From a bacterium (GTDB lineage Bacteria; Eremiobacterota; Eremiobacteria; Baltobacterales; Baltobacteraceae): a stretch of DNA of 26,246 nucleotides. The stretch is taken from contig JAJYHP010000178.1 of assembly GCA_021784715.1 (NCBI GenBank), positions 1-26,246 on the forward strand, read 5' to 3'. This document shows, in pieces, positions 7,968-16,325 of this stretch. A program made the translations under genes and the position numbers. The stretch's first letter is position 1. Each line of letters starts with the position of its first letter. The notes below the pieces were generated by a model. It was not told the DNA's origin, did no database searches, and worked only from the letters and a program-made list of their open reading frames with translations.

Positions 7968-8744
7968 TTAATGCGCCCCGAAGAGCAGATAGCTCATAAT
8001 GAAATTCGTGCCGAAGATGAGAATAATCGAGATAACGACGGCGCTCGTCGTTGCCCTCCCGACGCCGGCCGCTCCTCCGCGCGTCGAAAGCCCCTGGTAG
8101 CATCCGACGAAAGCAATGATACAGGCGAAGACCAGTGCCTTGACGAGCCCCTTCACGACATCGTCGAAGCCGACGGCCTGGCGCGCCGAGGAGATAAAGC
8201 TCGCCGGATTGATGTGCGCGTAGGCCTGCGCGATCCACATACCGCCGACGATCGAAATGATATCGGCGAAGATCGTGAGCAGCGGCAGCATGATCGCGAG
8301 CGCGAGGAGACGCGGCACAACGAGAAACCGGACGGGCGAGAGACCCATCGAGCGGAGCGCGTCGATCTGCTCGGTTACCACCATCGATCCGATCTCGGCG
8401 GCGATCGCCGAGCCGACGCGTCCCGCAACGACCACCGCGGTGAGCATCGGCCCCAATTCGCGCACCGAGGTATAGGTGACGGCGCCCCCGACGAGACTCC
8501 CGATCCCAAACTGCACCGCCTGCTGCGCCGATTCGAGCGAGATCACCATGCCGGTAAAAAGCGAGGTGAGCAGGACGATGAGCAGCGATCCCAATCCCAG
8601 CTCGTAACTCTGGGTGAAGGTCTCCGCATAGCGAATCTGCGCGTGCACGAGCGAGCGAATGCTCTCGCCGATAAGAGTAATGATACCCCCGAGGTACTCG
8701 AGAAACGCGATCGTCCCGGCGCCGAAGCGTTCGAGTACGCGCAT
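7968..8744 (-). CDS. mlaE: Mla-type lipid ABC transporter permease
   Basis: The integral-membrane permease of the MlaE family, 258 residues, usual length, with about five or six hydrophobic segments. Family hallmarks are the amphipathic N-terminus (FLEYLGGIITLIGES), the block VRELGPMLTAVVVAGRVGSAIAAEIG split over about residues 113-138, and EQIDALRSMGLSPVRFLVVPR. MlaE dimerises and forms the lipid path between the MlaF ATPases and the MCE ring. The ATG at 8744 lies 2 nt after the stop of the upstream small protein gene. No gene for an MlaB-type STAS subunit is seen. Confidence 0.93.
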   Translation of the reverse strand: MRVLERFGAGTIAFLEYLGGIITLIGESIRSLVHAQIRYAETFTQSYELGLGSLLIVLLTSLFTGMVISLESAQQAVQFGIGSLVGGAVTYTSVRELGPMLTAVVVAGRVGSAIAAEIGSMVVTEQIDALRSMGLSPVRFLVVPRLLALAIMLPLLTIFADIISIVGGMWIAQAYAHINPASFISSARQAVGFDDVVKGLVKALVFACIIAFVGCYQGLSTRGGAAGVGRATTSAVVISIILIFGTNFIMSYLLFGAH

Positions 8745-8746
8745 CG

Positions 8747-9082
8747 CTACGCTATTGCCTCATCGAGGAGAGCGATCAGATCGCCGATGTTTTCGAGCCG
8801 TTTGACGGCGACATTCCGCTCGGCGGTGAAGTTGAGTTGCGCTTGTGCGAGCTCGGCGAGGCGGCGGTCGAGATCGCGAAGCTGAGCGCGCGTTTGTCGG
8901 TCGAAACCGACAAAATATCTCTGCAATGCCTTGCGGTAGCGCTCTTCGAGATCCGCGGGAACAATCTCCGATTCGAGCGCTTTCCCGACGCTTTGGTGGA
9001 GCGAGCGCATCGAGGGATCGCTAAAATGAAAGCGATCCGCTCGCTCGTAAAGCGTGCGCAGATCAGCTGCCGCTCGTGCCAT
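8747..9082 (-). CDS. Small helical (coiled-coil) hypothetical protein
   Basis: A 111-residue, charged, almost entirely alpha-helical protein with no signal peptide or membrane segment. Residues about 40-105 have heptad-like spacing ([15 protein letters not shown], then [16 protein letters not shown]). I do not recognise the family. The ATG at 9082 is chosen because AGAGG lies 10 nt upstream and the preceding frame (to 9205) is Arg/Ser-rich shadow sequence inside rph. It overlaps the end of rph by 20 nt and ends 2 nt before mlaE, so it is translated within the rph-mla message. It may serve the transporter as an accessory factor, but that rests on position alone. Confidence 0.65.
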   Translation of the reverse strand: MARAAADLRTLYERADRFHFSDPSMRSLHQSVGKALESEIVPADLEERYRKALQRYFVGFDRQTRAQLRDLDRRLAELAQAQLNFTAERNVAVKRLENIGDLIALLDEAIA

Positions 9083-9797
9083 TCTCGATCGCCTCTTTTT
9101 GAATCTCGAAGAGCTCCCCGATCCCCTTCGCTGCCAGCTCCAACATGCGGTCGAGTTCCGTGCGACCGAACGGTTCGGCCTCCGCGGTGCCCTGCAACTC
9201 GACATATTTTCCGGCGTCGGTCATGAAGACATTCATATCGACGTGCGCGTTGCTGTCCTCTTCGTAATTGAGGTCGAGAATCGGCGTCCCGTGTACGATG
9301 CCGACGCTCACCGCTCCGACCAATCCCAACATCGGCCAACGGTCGCGCTGGGCGCGTGAGAACCGCTTCGAGAGCGCGATCGATAATGCGACGCATGCGC
9401 CGGTCAACGATGCGGTCCGCGTTCCGCCGTCGGCCTGCAGGACATCGCAGTCGATCGTAATCGTTCGCTCGCCGAGCTTGGTGGTGTCGACGACGGCTCG
9501 CAGCGAGCGGCCGACGATCCGCTGAATCTCGTGCGTACGCCCCCCTTGCCTGCCCTTCGCCGCCTCGCGAGCGGTTCGCTCGCTCGTCGCGCGCGGCAAC
9601 ATTGCATACTCGGCGGTGATCCAGCCGAGCCCCTTCCCCTTGAGCCAGGGTGGAACGCGCTCTTCTATCGTCGCGGCACAGAGCACCCGCGTGCGACCGA
9701 CCTCGATCAGCGCCGAGCCTTCAGCGAAGTCGAGGGGGTTGGGGGTGATCCGCACGGGGCGTAACTGGTCGAGAGCGCGTCCATCATTTCTTTGCAC
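9063..9797 (-). CDS. rph: Ribonuclease PH
   Basis: A phosphate-dependent 3'-5' exoribonuclease that trims tRNA 3' ends; 244 residues, normal length. It begins with [15 protein letters not shown], and the motifs [38 protein letters not shown] (phosphate-binding region) and [20 protein letters not shown] are all characteristic. The start is GTG at 9797, preceded by AAGG. An ATG-ATG nearby is out of frame. It lies 14 nt downstream of glmS and overlaps the next small gene, so it is an internal operon gene. The usual partner rdgB is not adjacent. Confidence 0.95.
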   Translation of the reverse strand: MQRNDGRALDQLRPVRITPNPLDFAEGSALIEVGRTRVLCAATIEERVPPWLKGKGLGWITAEYAMLPRATSERTAREAAKGRQGGRTHEIQRIVGRSLRAVVDTTKLGERTITIDCDVLQADGGTRTASLTGACVALSIALSKRFSRAQRDRWPMLGLVGAVSVGIVHGTPILDLNYEEDSNAHVDMNVFMTDAGKYVELQGTAEAEPFGRTELDRMLELAAKGIGELFEIQKEAIENGTSGS

Positions 9798-9811
9798 GGG
9801 CTCAGCCTTCG

Positions 9812-11650
9812 CTATTCGACGGTGACGGTCTTTGCGAGATTCCTCGGTTGATCGACATCTTTGCCGTCCAAATCGGCGATATGGTACGCCAGAAGCTGCA
9901 GCGGGATCACGTTGACGATCGGGGCGAGCAACTCGTCGACCTTCGGCACCCAGAACACGTGGTCGGCAACTGCGGCCGCCTCGTCGTCGCCGTGATTGGC
10001 TACGACGATCACCGGTGCTTCGCGCGCGCGCGACTCCATGAGATTCGAGAGCATCTTCTCGCGGACGCGCCCATGCGTCACCACGCCGATCACCGGAACG
10101 CTTGCGTCGAGCAGCGCGATCGGGCCGTGCTTCATCTCACCCGCCGCATAGCCCTCGGCATGCAGATAGGCGATCTCTTTAAGTTTGAGCGCGCCCTCCA
10201 GCGCCGTCGGATAGTTGATATAGCGGCCGATGAAGAGCGCGCTGTGCGCCTTGCGAATCTTCTTCGCCACCTTGCGAATGTCGCCGCTGGCGTTGAGCAC
10301 CGCATCGACCGCAGCCGGCAAGAGGCGCGTGCCTTCGGCGATTTCGCGCAGGCGCTCGATGGGGGCGCTCTTGCGGAGCCGTGCGAGATGGAGCGCGAAA
10401 AGCGTCATCGCCGTTACCTGCGCAACGTACGTTTTCGTTGCGGCAACGCCGATCTCGGGGCCGCTGCGCGTGAAGAGCGTCGCATCGACGACACGCGTCA
10501 AATGCGAACCGAGTTTATTGCAGATGCCGAGCACCGCGCTTCCTGCCGTGCGCGCGACGCGCACCGCTTCGACGGTATCGGCGGTTTCGCCGGACTGCGA
10601 CATGGCGATCGTCAGTGCCGAAGCGTCGATGACCGGGTCGCCGTAGCGGAATTCACTCGCCAACTCCATCTCGACCGGGAGTCGCACTAACGAGCGCAAC
10701 AGGTACATCCCGACCATGCCGGCATAGAACGCGGTGCCGCACCCGGTGATCGCAATCTTTGCAATCGATGCGAGCCGATCTTCGAGCCCCTGCAGCTCGG
10801 CTTCGAGTCGCACGTCGAGCGCTTCGTCGATTCGCCCCGCCAACGTCTCTTTGATCACGTTGGGTTGCTCGAAGATCTCCTTGAGCATGAAATGTTTGAA
10901 CCCGCCCTTTTCGGCGGAGCTCGCATCCCAGGTTACCAACGAGACCTTTCGATCGACGCGGTTCCCGTCGTAATCGGTAATGACGACCCCGTCGCTACCG
11001 ACGACCGCCATCTCGCCCTCTTCGAGTACGATCTCCTTGCGCGTATACGGAAGAATCGCCGGCGTATCGGATGCGACGAACATCTCGCCGTCGCCGAGGC
11101 CGATCACCAACGGGCTCGCACCGTTGCGCGCAAAAACCAAATGCTCGGGGCTCTCGCTGCTCATCACGCCGAGCGCATACGCCCCGACGACATCGCGTAG
11201 CGTGCGGCGCACCGCTCCGGCGAGATCGCCGTCGTAGTGCTGCTCGATCAGATGCGCGAGCACCTCGGTGTCGGTCTCGCTGGCAAAATGATGTCCGCGT
11301 TCGATGAGCCCGGCGCGAAGCGTCGCGTAATTCTCGATAATCCCGTTGTGCACCACGGCGATCCGGCCGCTGCAATCGAGATGCGGGTGCGCGTTGGCGT
11401 CGGAGGGACGACCGTGCGTCGCCCAGCGCGTGTGGCCGAGGCCGATGCGCCCGGCGACGGACGCTTCGTTTCGTAAGCGCTCGGAGAGCCGCGCGAGCTT
11501 CCCCTCGGCCTTCGAGCCGACTAAGGTGCCGCCATCGTCGATGACGGCGACCCCGGCGCTATCGTATCCGCGATACTCCAAGCGCGAGAGCGCGTCGAGG
11601 AGGAAGGGAACGGCATTTTTCGGCCCGACGTACCCGACGATCCCGCACAT
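9812..11650 (-). CDS. glmS: Glutamine-fructose-6-phosphate aminotransferase (isomerizing)
   Basis: Makes glucosamine-6-phosphate from fructose-6-phosphate and glutamine, the first committed step to UDP-GlcNAc for peptidoglycan and lipid A. It has 612 residues, as expected. The N-terminal class II glutaminase domain starts MCGIVGYVG, with Cys2 as nucleophile, and contains GHTRWATHG and HNGIIENY. Two SIS sugar-isomerase domains follow ([40 protein letters not shown]), ending with the conserved [13 protein letters not shown]. Only 6 nt separate it from rpoZ upstream, so there is no room for a glmS ribozyme. It is embedded between RNA and nucleotide genes and the Mla lipid genes. Confidence 0.97.
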   Translation of the reverse strand: MCGIVGYVGPKNAVPFLLDALSRLEYRGYDSAGVAVIDDGGTLVGSKAEGKLARLSERLRNEASVAGRIGLGHTRWATHGRPSDANAHPHLDCSGRIAVVHNGIIENYATLRAGLIERGHHFASETDTEVLAHLIEQHYDGDLAGAVRRTLRDVVGAYALGVMSSESPEHLVFARNGASPLVIGLGDGEMFVASDTPAILPYTRKEIVLEEGEMAVVGSDGVVITDYDGNRVDRKVSLVTWDASSAEKGGFKHFMLKEIFEQPNVIKETLAGRIDEALDVRLEAELQGLEDRLASIAKIAITGCGTAFYAGMVGMYLLRSLVRLPVEMELASEFRYGDPVIDASALTIAMSQSGETADTVEAVRVARTAGSAVLGICNKLGSHLTRVVDATLFTRSGPEIGVAATKTYVAQVTAMTLFALHLARLRKSAPIERLREIAEGTRLLPAAVDAVLNASGDIRKVAKKIRKAHSALFIGRYINYPTALEGALKLKEIAYLHAEGYAAGEMKHGPIALLDASVPVIGVVTHGRVREKMLSNLMESRAREAPVIVVANHGDDEAAAVADHVFWVPKVDELLAPIVNVIPLQLLAYHIADLDGKDVDQPRNLAKTVTVE

Positions 11651-11656
11651 GATTTG

Positions 11657-11929
11657 CTATTTGATGCCTTCGCGCGTCCGGGTGTATTCGATCTTCCCCG
11701 CGGCGATTTCGTCGAGCGCGATCGAAACGGGTTTGTTCCGGTTCGCGGCGTCGCGATCGACCAGCGGCTCGCTTGCGAAATACTCGCGGCGCTCCATCGG
11801 CGGAGTCTCTTCCATACGAATCCAGTTATTCAGTTGACGGGCGCGCATCATCGCGATGTTCACCAGCGTGAATTTCGAGTCGGCGTGCTCCATGAGTCCG
11901 TCGAGGTCGCCGAATATTCGCTTGTTCAT
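11657..11929 (-). CDS. rpoZ: RNA polymerase omega subunit
   Basis: A 90-residue omega subunit, which helps assemble and stabilise RNA polymerase. The recognisable core is SKFTLVNIAMMRARQLNNW (about residues 18-36), matching the family pattern for the N-terminal helix, followed by NKPVSIALDEIAAGKIEY near the C-terminus. The ATG at 11929 has AGGGAA just upstream. It follows gmk by 31 nt, the common gmk-rpoZ order across bacteria. An open frame continues upstream to 12265, but that part is an Arg/Ser-rich shadow of gmk. A 6-bp inverted repeat (GTAAAC at 11949, GTTTAC at 11959) lies in the short gap and touches the gmk stop; it is too weak to call a terminator. Confidence 0.92.
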   Translation of the reverse strand: MNKRIFGDLDGLMEHADSKFTLVNIAMMRARQLNNWIRMEETPPMERREYFASEPLVDRDAANRNKPVSIALDEIAAGKIEYTRTREGIK

Positions 11930-11960
11930 AGTTCCCTGTGTCCGTTCTGTAAACGCGTGT

Positions 11961-12611
11961 TTACGATTGTGTGACGCTCGCGAGCGAGTCGTCGGGAAGG
12001 CGGTGTATCCGCATTCGTTCCGCTCGGAAGATCGCCGCGAGATCGTCGACCGCCTCTTCGGAACGCCGTTCTTGATTGATGACCAGGTAATCGAAGTTCC
12101 GAATAAACCTGATCTCCTCGTGCGCGATCGACAAGCGCCGCGCGATCTCGTCGTTGCTCTCCGTGCGGCGTTCGAGCAGCCGGCGGCGCAAGTTCGAAAA
12201 CTTATCGGGGAGGACGAAGATCGAGACCGCCTCCGGAAACGCACGGACGATCGCCATCGCCCCATTGACTTCCGGTTTCATGACGACGTCGAATCCGTCG
12301 CGAAGCGTTGCCTCGATATACGAGCGCGGCGTTCCGTACGCGTTGCCGTTATACTCCCGCCATTCGAGAAACCCGTCGGAATCGAGTCGCCTCCGGAACT
12401 CCTCGCGCGAGATAAAGAAGTAGTGCTCTCCCTCGCGTTCGCCGGGTCGCGGCTCCCGCGTTGTCGCGGAGACCGAGTAGCGAAGCGTCGGCATCCGAGC
12501 GCGCAGAGCATCGACCAAGGTATCTTTCCCGGCGCCTGAGGGACCGGAGATAACAAAGAGCAAGCCCGGGCCGATAATCGCACGCCCTCCCACCGACGTT
12601 TGCTGCTTCAT
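11961..12611 (-). CDS. gmk: Guanylate kinase
   Basis: Phosphorylates GMP to GDP with ATP; cytosolic, 216 residues. The P-loop is GPSGAGKD (residues 23-30). The GMP-binding region reads SATTREPRPGEREGEHYFFIS, and EWREYNGNAYGTP follows as expected. The ATG at 12611 is the closest start before the P-loop; a GAGGAAA lies somewhat far upstream (about 18 nt). The frame opens further to 12725, but that part overlaps the preceding lipoprotein gene and has no family match. It lies 40 nt downstream of the lipoprotein gene and 31 nt upstream of rpoZ. Confidence 0.94.
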   Translation of the reverse strand: MKQQTSVGGRAIIGPGLLFVISGPSGAGKDTLVDALRARMPTLRYSVSATTREPRPGEREGEHYFFISREEFRRRLDSDGFLEWREYNGNAYGTPRSYIEATLRDGFDVVMKPEVNGAMAIVRAFPEAVSIFVLPDKFSNLRRRLLERRTESNDEIARRLSIAHEEIRFIRNFDYLVINQERRSEEAVDDLAAIFRAERMRIHRLPDDSLASVTQS

Positions 12612-12651
12612 ACGCCAAGCACGCGGAGATTTCCTCGGAAGAAGGCACGCA

Positions 12652-13122
12652 TCACAGGACGCGGCAGAGCCGCGATTCGGCAAAAGCGAGCACCTCGGGG
12701 GGCAGCGGATCCCCCGGCGCAGCACTCCAACGGATCTGATACGCGATATCGTTCCGGATCGAGAAAAAGACCACGATACGGCGCGGCGGACGCCGCTGTA
12801 GAAAGTCGATCTCCCCGGCGACGCCCGGGCACTCCTTCATCGCGTTGGTTCCGACCATTTTTGCCCCGCCCCGGGCGAAGACGACGCTTTCGAGGATATG
12901 GCTCGTCAGGTCGGAGGGTGTACCGCGGAAGGGCATCCGGCTCGCGCTCACCCGTTCGCCGGGGTGCTTGGCGGAGGTCCACACCTCCGGCGAGCGCGCG
13001 CTCCAGCCTGCCGGAGCGGTCGCCGCGGCGCCACATGCCGAGAGGAGCAGCCCCGCAATCAAGACGGCGCCGCATAGGCGGGTCGAGCGGTCCGGAAGCG
13101 GAACGATGCTGCGCGTGTACAC
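12652..13122 (-). CDS. Hypothetical lipoprotein
   Basis: A 156-residue predicted lipoprotein. With GTG at 13122 as start, the N-terminus is MYTRSIVPLPDRSTRL, then a hydrophobic run GAVLIAGLLLSAC with the lipobox Cys at residue 30, then a small-residue linker. The mature domain has two further Cys (MKECPG and SRLCRVL) that might pair outside the cytoplasm. I do not recognise the family. The alternative ATG at 13218 would lie deep inside rqcH on the other strand and precede the signal peptide by an unlikely Arg-rich tail. Even with the GTG start, the 5' end overlaps the rqcH 5' end by 17 nt, so the promoter must lie within rqcH. Confidence 0.65.
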   Translation of the reverse strand: MYTRSIVPLPDRSTRLCGAVLIAGLLLSACGAAATAPAGWSARSPEVWTSAKHPGERVSASRMPFRGTPSDLTSHILESVVFARGGAKMVGTNAMKECPGVAGEIDFLQRRPPRRIVVFFSIRNDIAYQIRWSAAPGDPLPPEVLAFAESRLCRVL

Positions 13123-14743
13123 GGATTGGCTGCTTTTGCGTCGCTGCGCCGTCGAACTCCTCGGAGCCTTGCGCGGAACTCGCTGCAGCGCGGCATCGAC
13201 GAGTTTCGATCGCCGCATCGTGCTGCGCTTCGAGTGCGCCGGCGGCCCGCGCCTGCTGGCGATTGCATGCTTCGCGCCGACGCCGAGCGTCGCGTTCGTC
13301 TCCGCCCTTCCCCTCGAGGAGGCTCCGGGCTTCGGCCGCGTTCTTCGCGATCGTCTCGTCGGGTCGCGGGTTCTCGAAATCTCCGCACGTCGCTACGACC
13401 GCGTGCTTCGTCTGCGCATGGGAACGCGTTCGCGTTTCGGCGTGGCCCGCTTTCACGACCTCATTCTCGAATTGATCCCGCGATTCGGAAACGCCCTGTT
13501 GCTCGGCGAACAGGGCGGTATCGTTTCCGCGCTGCAAACCTTCGATGCGACGGCGAACGCACGGCGCACCGTTCTCGAAGGCGACCCCTACGAAGCCCCG
13601 CCGATCGACGAGCGACTGCGCGTGCCGCGCGCACTCGCCGGCACGTACGGTCCCGAGGCCGAGCGGGTCGTCGACGAGATCGAATCCTCCATCGAACGCC
13701 TCGCTCCACTCTACGTCTATCGCAATCGCGAAGGGCGCCTGATCCAAGCGCATCTCGTACCGCTCTCCATCCCCGATGCCGTCGAGAGCCGCGAGCCTTC
13801 GTTGCTTGAACTTTTCGCCGAGATGCAGGCATCGGATCCCGATCGGGGCGTCGCATCTTCGGTCGCAGCTCGTCGCGAACGACTCGTCGCGCAGATCGGC
13901 AAGCGGCTCGGCGCCGACGAGCGCGATGCCGCACAAATTCTCGCCCGCCTCGACGAGATCGCCGAACGCGATGCACTCCGCGCCGGCGGTGAAGCGATCT
14001 ACGCACGCCTACATGAGGCAACGCCCGATGAACGCTCGGAACTCAAAGATGAAGCGCGGCGGCTCTTCGAGCGTTATCGGACGCTCGGCGAGCGCGCGGA
14101 GCGTCTCGCTCCCGCTCTCGCTCGCCTTGAGGAGCGCATCGCGGCGGCACGCAGCCTGCAGTGGGAAGCCTCGCGCGTCGAACCGGAGTTGCTTGCGGAG
14201 GTCCGCCAGGCTTTCGAGGAAGCATTCGAGCCCCGGCGTCGAGCGCTCTCGACACGCAAATCAAAGCTCCCCAAACGCGTGCCGCCGCGCGAGCTCCGTC
14301 GAGCGCTCTCGACACGCAAATCAAAGCTCCCCAAACGCGTGCCGCCGCGCGAGCTCGCCGTGCGTCCCGGCGTGCGCATTCTTATCGGGAGGTCGCCGGA
14401 GCAAAATGCCGACCTCACCTTCCGCATCGCACGCCCCGACGACCGATGGTTCCATGCCAAGGGCCTCCCCGGAGCGCACGTCATTCTGCAGTGCGATCGC
14501 GAGATCGCCGAAGATGATGAAGCGTTGAACCTTGCCGCCGATTGCGCCGCCCTCTTCTCAAAAGGGAGTGCGAGTGCGAAGGTCGATGTCGAAGTTACGC
14601 GGCGCAAACACGTCCGCAAACAACGCGGAGGAGCGCCGGGGTTGGTTTTCTATACGCATGCGCGCGCGCTCGTCGGGATACCCGAACGCGCGCGCGCTGC
14701 GCTCGCGGCTATTGAAGGCGCGCTTCGCACGCCTTCCAGTTAA
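13106..14743 (+). CDS. rqcH: RqcH/Rqc2-family ribosome quality control protein (NFACT)
   Basis: Binds stalled 50S subunits carrying peptidyl-tRNA and directs alanine tailing. The N-terminal NFACT-N region has the tRNA-binding DR motif (D98, R99 in RRYDRVLRL). The middle is coiled coil (about residues 255-375), and the C-terminal NFACT-R domain has VRILIGRSPEQNADLTFRIA and DDRWFHAKGLPGAHVI. It has 545 residues. The ATG at 13106 is chosen because GGAAG lies upstream and the longer frame (from 12845) runs antisense to the lipoprotein gene. Residues 378-397 are repeated exactly at 398-417 by a 60-bp tandem duplication in the basic linker before NFACT-R, adding 20 residues without breaking the frame. 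The 3' end overlaps sodA by 35 nt. Confidence 0.88.
   Translation: MLRVYTDWLLLRRCAVELLGALRGTRCSAASTSFDRRIVLRFECAGGPRLLAIACFAPTPSVAFVSALPLEEAPGFGRVLRDRLVGSRVLEISARRYDRVLRLRMGTRSRFGVARFHDLILELIPRFGNALLLGEQGGIVSALQTFDATANARRTVLEGDPYEAPPIDERLRVPRALAGTYGPEAERVVDEIESSIERLAPLYVYRNREGRLIQAHLVPLSIPDAVESREPSLLELFAEMQASDPDRGVASSVAARRERLVAQIGKRLGADERDAAQILARLDEIAERDALRAGGEAIYARLHEATPDERSELKDEARRLFERYRTLGERAERLAPALARLEERIAAARSLQWEASRVEPELLAEVRQAFEEAFEPRRRALSTRKSKLPKRVPPRELRRALSTRKSKLPKRVPPRELAVRPGVRILIGRSPEQNADLTFRIARPDDRWFHAKGLPGAHVILQCDREIAEDDEALNLAADCAALFSKGSASAKVDVEVTRRKHVRKQRGGAPGLVFYTHARALVGIPERARAALAAIEGALRTPSS
14237..14356. repeat. Exact 60-bp tandem duplication within rqcH
   Basis: Bases 14237-14296 and 14297-14356 are identical over all 60 positions, and the repeat ends exactly at the flanks (mismatches on both sides). 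The unit begins on a codon boundary and encodes a basic 20-residue segment (RRALSTRKSK, then LPKRVPPREL), so the frame is kept. The absence of any difference means a very recent event or an assembly artefact. Confidence 0.97.
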
Positions 14744-15296
14744 GATTCGCGAAGAACGACTCGATGTATTTTCCGCGTTCGGAGGGCTTATAGTCGCGGA
14801 TAAATGCGTGCTCCCAAACGTCCATCACGACCAGCGGCACAAAGCCCGCCGGGTTCCCGATTTCATGTTCGGCGATCCAATGGTTGCTCACCGTCTTGGC
14901 GTGCGGATCGTAATAGGCAATCGCCCAGCCGATGCCGCGCATACCACCGACTGCAGCAAAATCTTTCTTCCAAGCCTCGAAGCTTCCGAAACTCTCGCCG
15001 AGCGCGTTATAGAGCTTCCCGCCCGTAAGATCGCTCGTTCCCTTGGCGAGATTGTCAAAGTAGTATTCGTGGAGACGCATCCCGTTATATTCGAAACCTA
15101 AACGGCGGACGAGTTCGGCGAAAGCGGGATCCGCACCGACATTCTTGCCCGCCGAGCGAATGGCGGCCAACTGCTCGTTGAGGAGGTTGGTATTTTTAAC
15201 GTAGCCTTCGTAGAGTCCGAAGTGAATGCTCAGCGTATCGTCGGAGATTCCGGTGAGTCCGGCGAGTTCCCACTTCTTTGGTCTGTATACGTGCAT
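14709..15296 (-). CDS. sodA: Superoxide dismutase, Fe/Mn family
   Basis: Converts superoxide to hydrogen peroxide and oxygen; 195 residues. Predicted metal ligands are H25 (SIHFGLYEGY), H76 (MRLHEYYFDN), and D159 and H163 (MDVWEHAF). The start at 15296 is chosen over the ATG at 15317 because AAAGG lies 8 nt before it and the family usually begins near MxxYxPK. It has no signal peptide, so it is cytosolic. Whether it uses iron or manganese cannot be told by eye. The end overlaps the convergent rqcH end by 35 nt. It lies 45 nt after the oxidoreductase gene, so it may be co-transcribed with it or have its own promoter. Confidence 0.92.
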   Translation of the reverse strand: MHVYRPKKWELAGLTGISDDTLSIHFGLYEGYVKNTNLLNEQLAAIRSAGKNVGADPAFAELVRRLGFEYNGMRLHEYYFDNLAKGTSDLTGGKLYNALGESFGSFEAWKKDFAAVGGMRGIGWAIAYYDPHAKTVSNHWIAEHEIGNPAGFVPLVVMDVWEHAFIRDYKPSERGKYIESFFANLNWKACEARLQ

Positions 15297-15304
15297 GCGG
15301 ATGA

Positions 15305-15309
15305 CCTTT
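15305..15309 (-). promoter_or_regulatory. Ribosome-binding site deciding the sodA start
   Basis: On the minus strand AAAGG lies 8 nt before the ATG at 15296, while the ATG at 15317 has no comparable motif. This favours the shorter sodA product. Confidence 0.55.
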
Positions 15310-15341
15310 CTTTGCATCGACGGTGTCGGACGTTCTGTTCG

Positions 15342-16325
15342 TCAGACGGGTACTAAAACAATCTTTCCGATATGTTCGGAGGATTCCAGCCGCTCGTGCG
15401 CTTCCTGCGCTCGCGCGAACGGAAAGACGGAGTCGACGACCGGCGCGATCGGCCGACGTGCCTCCAGCAGCGGCCAAATCGCTTGCTGGAGATCGAGCGC
15501 GATCTGCGCTTTCTCGGCATTACTGCGTCCTCGCAACGACGAGCCGATGATTTTGGCCCGCTTGCGTAGCAGGAGCGACAGATCGAGCCGCGCCTCGCTT
15601 CCCCCTATCGTTGAGAGCACGACAATGCGCCCTTCGGTTGCAAGCGCGGCGAGATCGCGGGCGACGTAATCGCCGCCGACGAGATCGAGAATGATATCGA
15701 CGCCGCGACCGTTGGTGTAAGCGAGCGAGGAGGCGACGAAATCCGTCGTCTTATAATCGATCGCCCGATGCGCGCCGAGTTGAATCGCTCGAGCGCACTT
15801 GCGGTCGCTCCCGGCGGTGATAAAGACACGCGCCCCGAGCGCGCGGGCGATTCCGATCGCCATCGTTCCCAGGCCGCTGGTTCCCCCGTGTACGAGCAAC
15901 GTATCGCCGGGTTCGAGGCCGGCCCGATTGACCAAGTTATCGTAGGCGGTAAACGCATTCTCGGGCAGCGTTGCGCCTTCCACCGCGCTCCAAGTCTCCG
16001 GTAACGGCAGCACGCTTCCCTCAGGAACGACGACGCGTTCGGCGTATCCGCCGCCGTTGCAGAGCGCGCAGACGCGGTCGCCGATGCGGAGGCCCTCGAC
16101 GCCGGCGCCGAGTTGTGAGATCGTGCCGGCGACCTCCAGGCCGAGAATCGGGCTATGTCCAGGCGGCGGCGGATAGAGCCCACGCCGACCCAGTGCATCG
16201 GCTCGGCTGACCCCGGCCGCCTCGACGGCGATCTGGACTTCGCCGGCCTCCGGTAACGGGGCGGGAGCTTCGAGGACCCGCAGGACCGACGGGTCGCCGG
16301 GTGCATCGAAGCCGACGTACCTCAC
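15342..16325 (-). CDS. NAD(P)H quinone oxidoreductase, zinc-independent MDR family
   Basis: A 327-residue medium-chain dehydrogenase/reductase of the quinone oxidoreductase/TP53I3 (PIG3) type, reducing quinones or enones with NADPH; cytosolic. The N-terminal GroES-like domain has VEAAGVSRADALGRRGLYPPP and LGLEVAGTI. The Rossmann motif is LLVHGGTSGLGTMAIGIARALGA, and the domain continues with AIDYKTTDF and VDIILDLVGGDY. Zinc-ligand residues of alcohol dehydrogenases are absent. The start is GTG at 16325, overlapping the queA stop (GTGA); longer frames run into queA. Its substrate is unknown. Its place next to sodA suggests a shared role in redox stress, which is inference. Confidence 0.88.
   Translation of the reverse strand: MRYVGFDAPGDPSVLRVLEAPAPLPEAGEVQIAVEAAGVSRADALGRRGLYPPPPGHSPILGLEVAGTISQLGAGVEGLRIGDRVCALCNGGGYAERVVVPEGSVLPLPETWSAVEGATLPENAFTAYDNLVNRAGLEPGDTLLVHGGTSGLGTMAIGIARALGARVFITAGSDRKCARAIQLGAHRAIDYKTTDFVASSLAYTNGRGVDIILDLVGGDYVARDLAALATEGRIVVLSTIGGSEARLDLSLLLRKRAKIIGSSLRGRSNAEKAQIALDLQQAIWPLLEARRPIAPVVDSVFPFARAQEAHERLESSEHIGKIVLVPV

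Noticed and set aside
11651..11656. Possible glmS ribozyme upstream of glmS
   Set aside because: Only 6 nt separate rpoZ and glmS, and no ribozyme-like structure can fit without lying inside rpoZ.
11949..11964. Inverted repeat GTAAAC/GTTTAC between gmk and rpoZ as a terminator or operator
   Set aside because: Only a 6-bp AT-rich stem with no T-run, overlapping the gmk stop; too weak and inside a continuous operon.
12608..13936. Minus-strand open frame of 442 codons across rqcH and the lipoprotein gene
   Set aside because: It is a GC-rich shadow frame without recognisable motifs; the overlapping rqcH and lipoprotein frames both have clear signatures.
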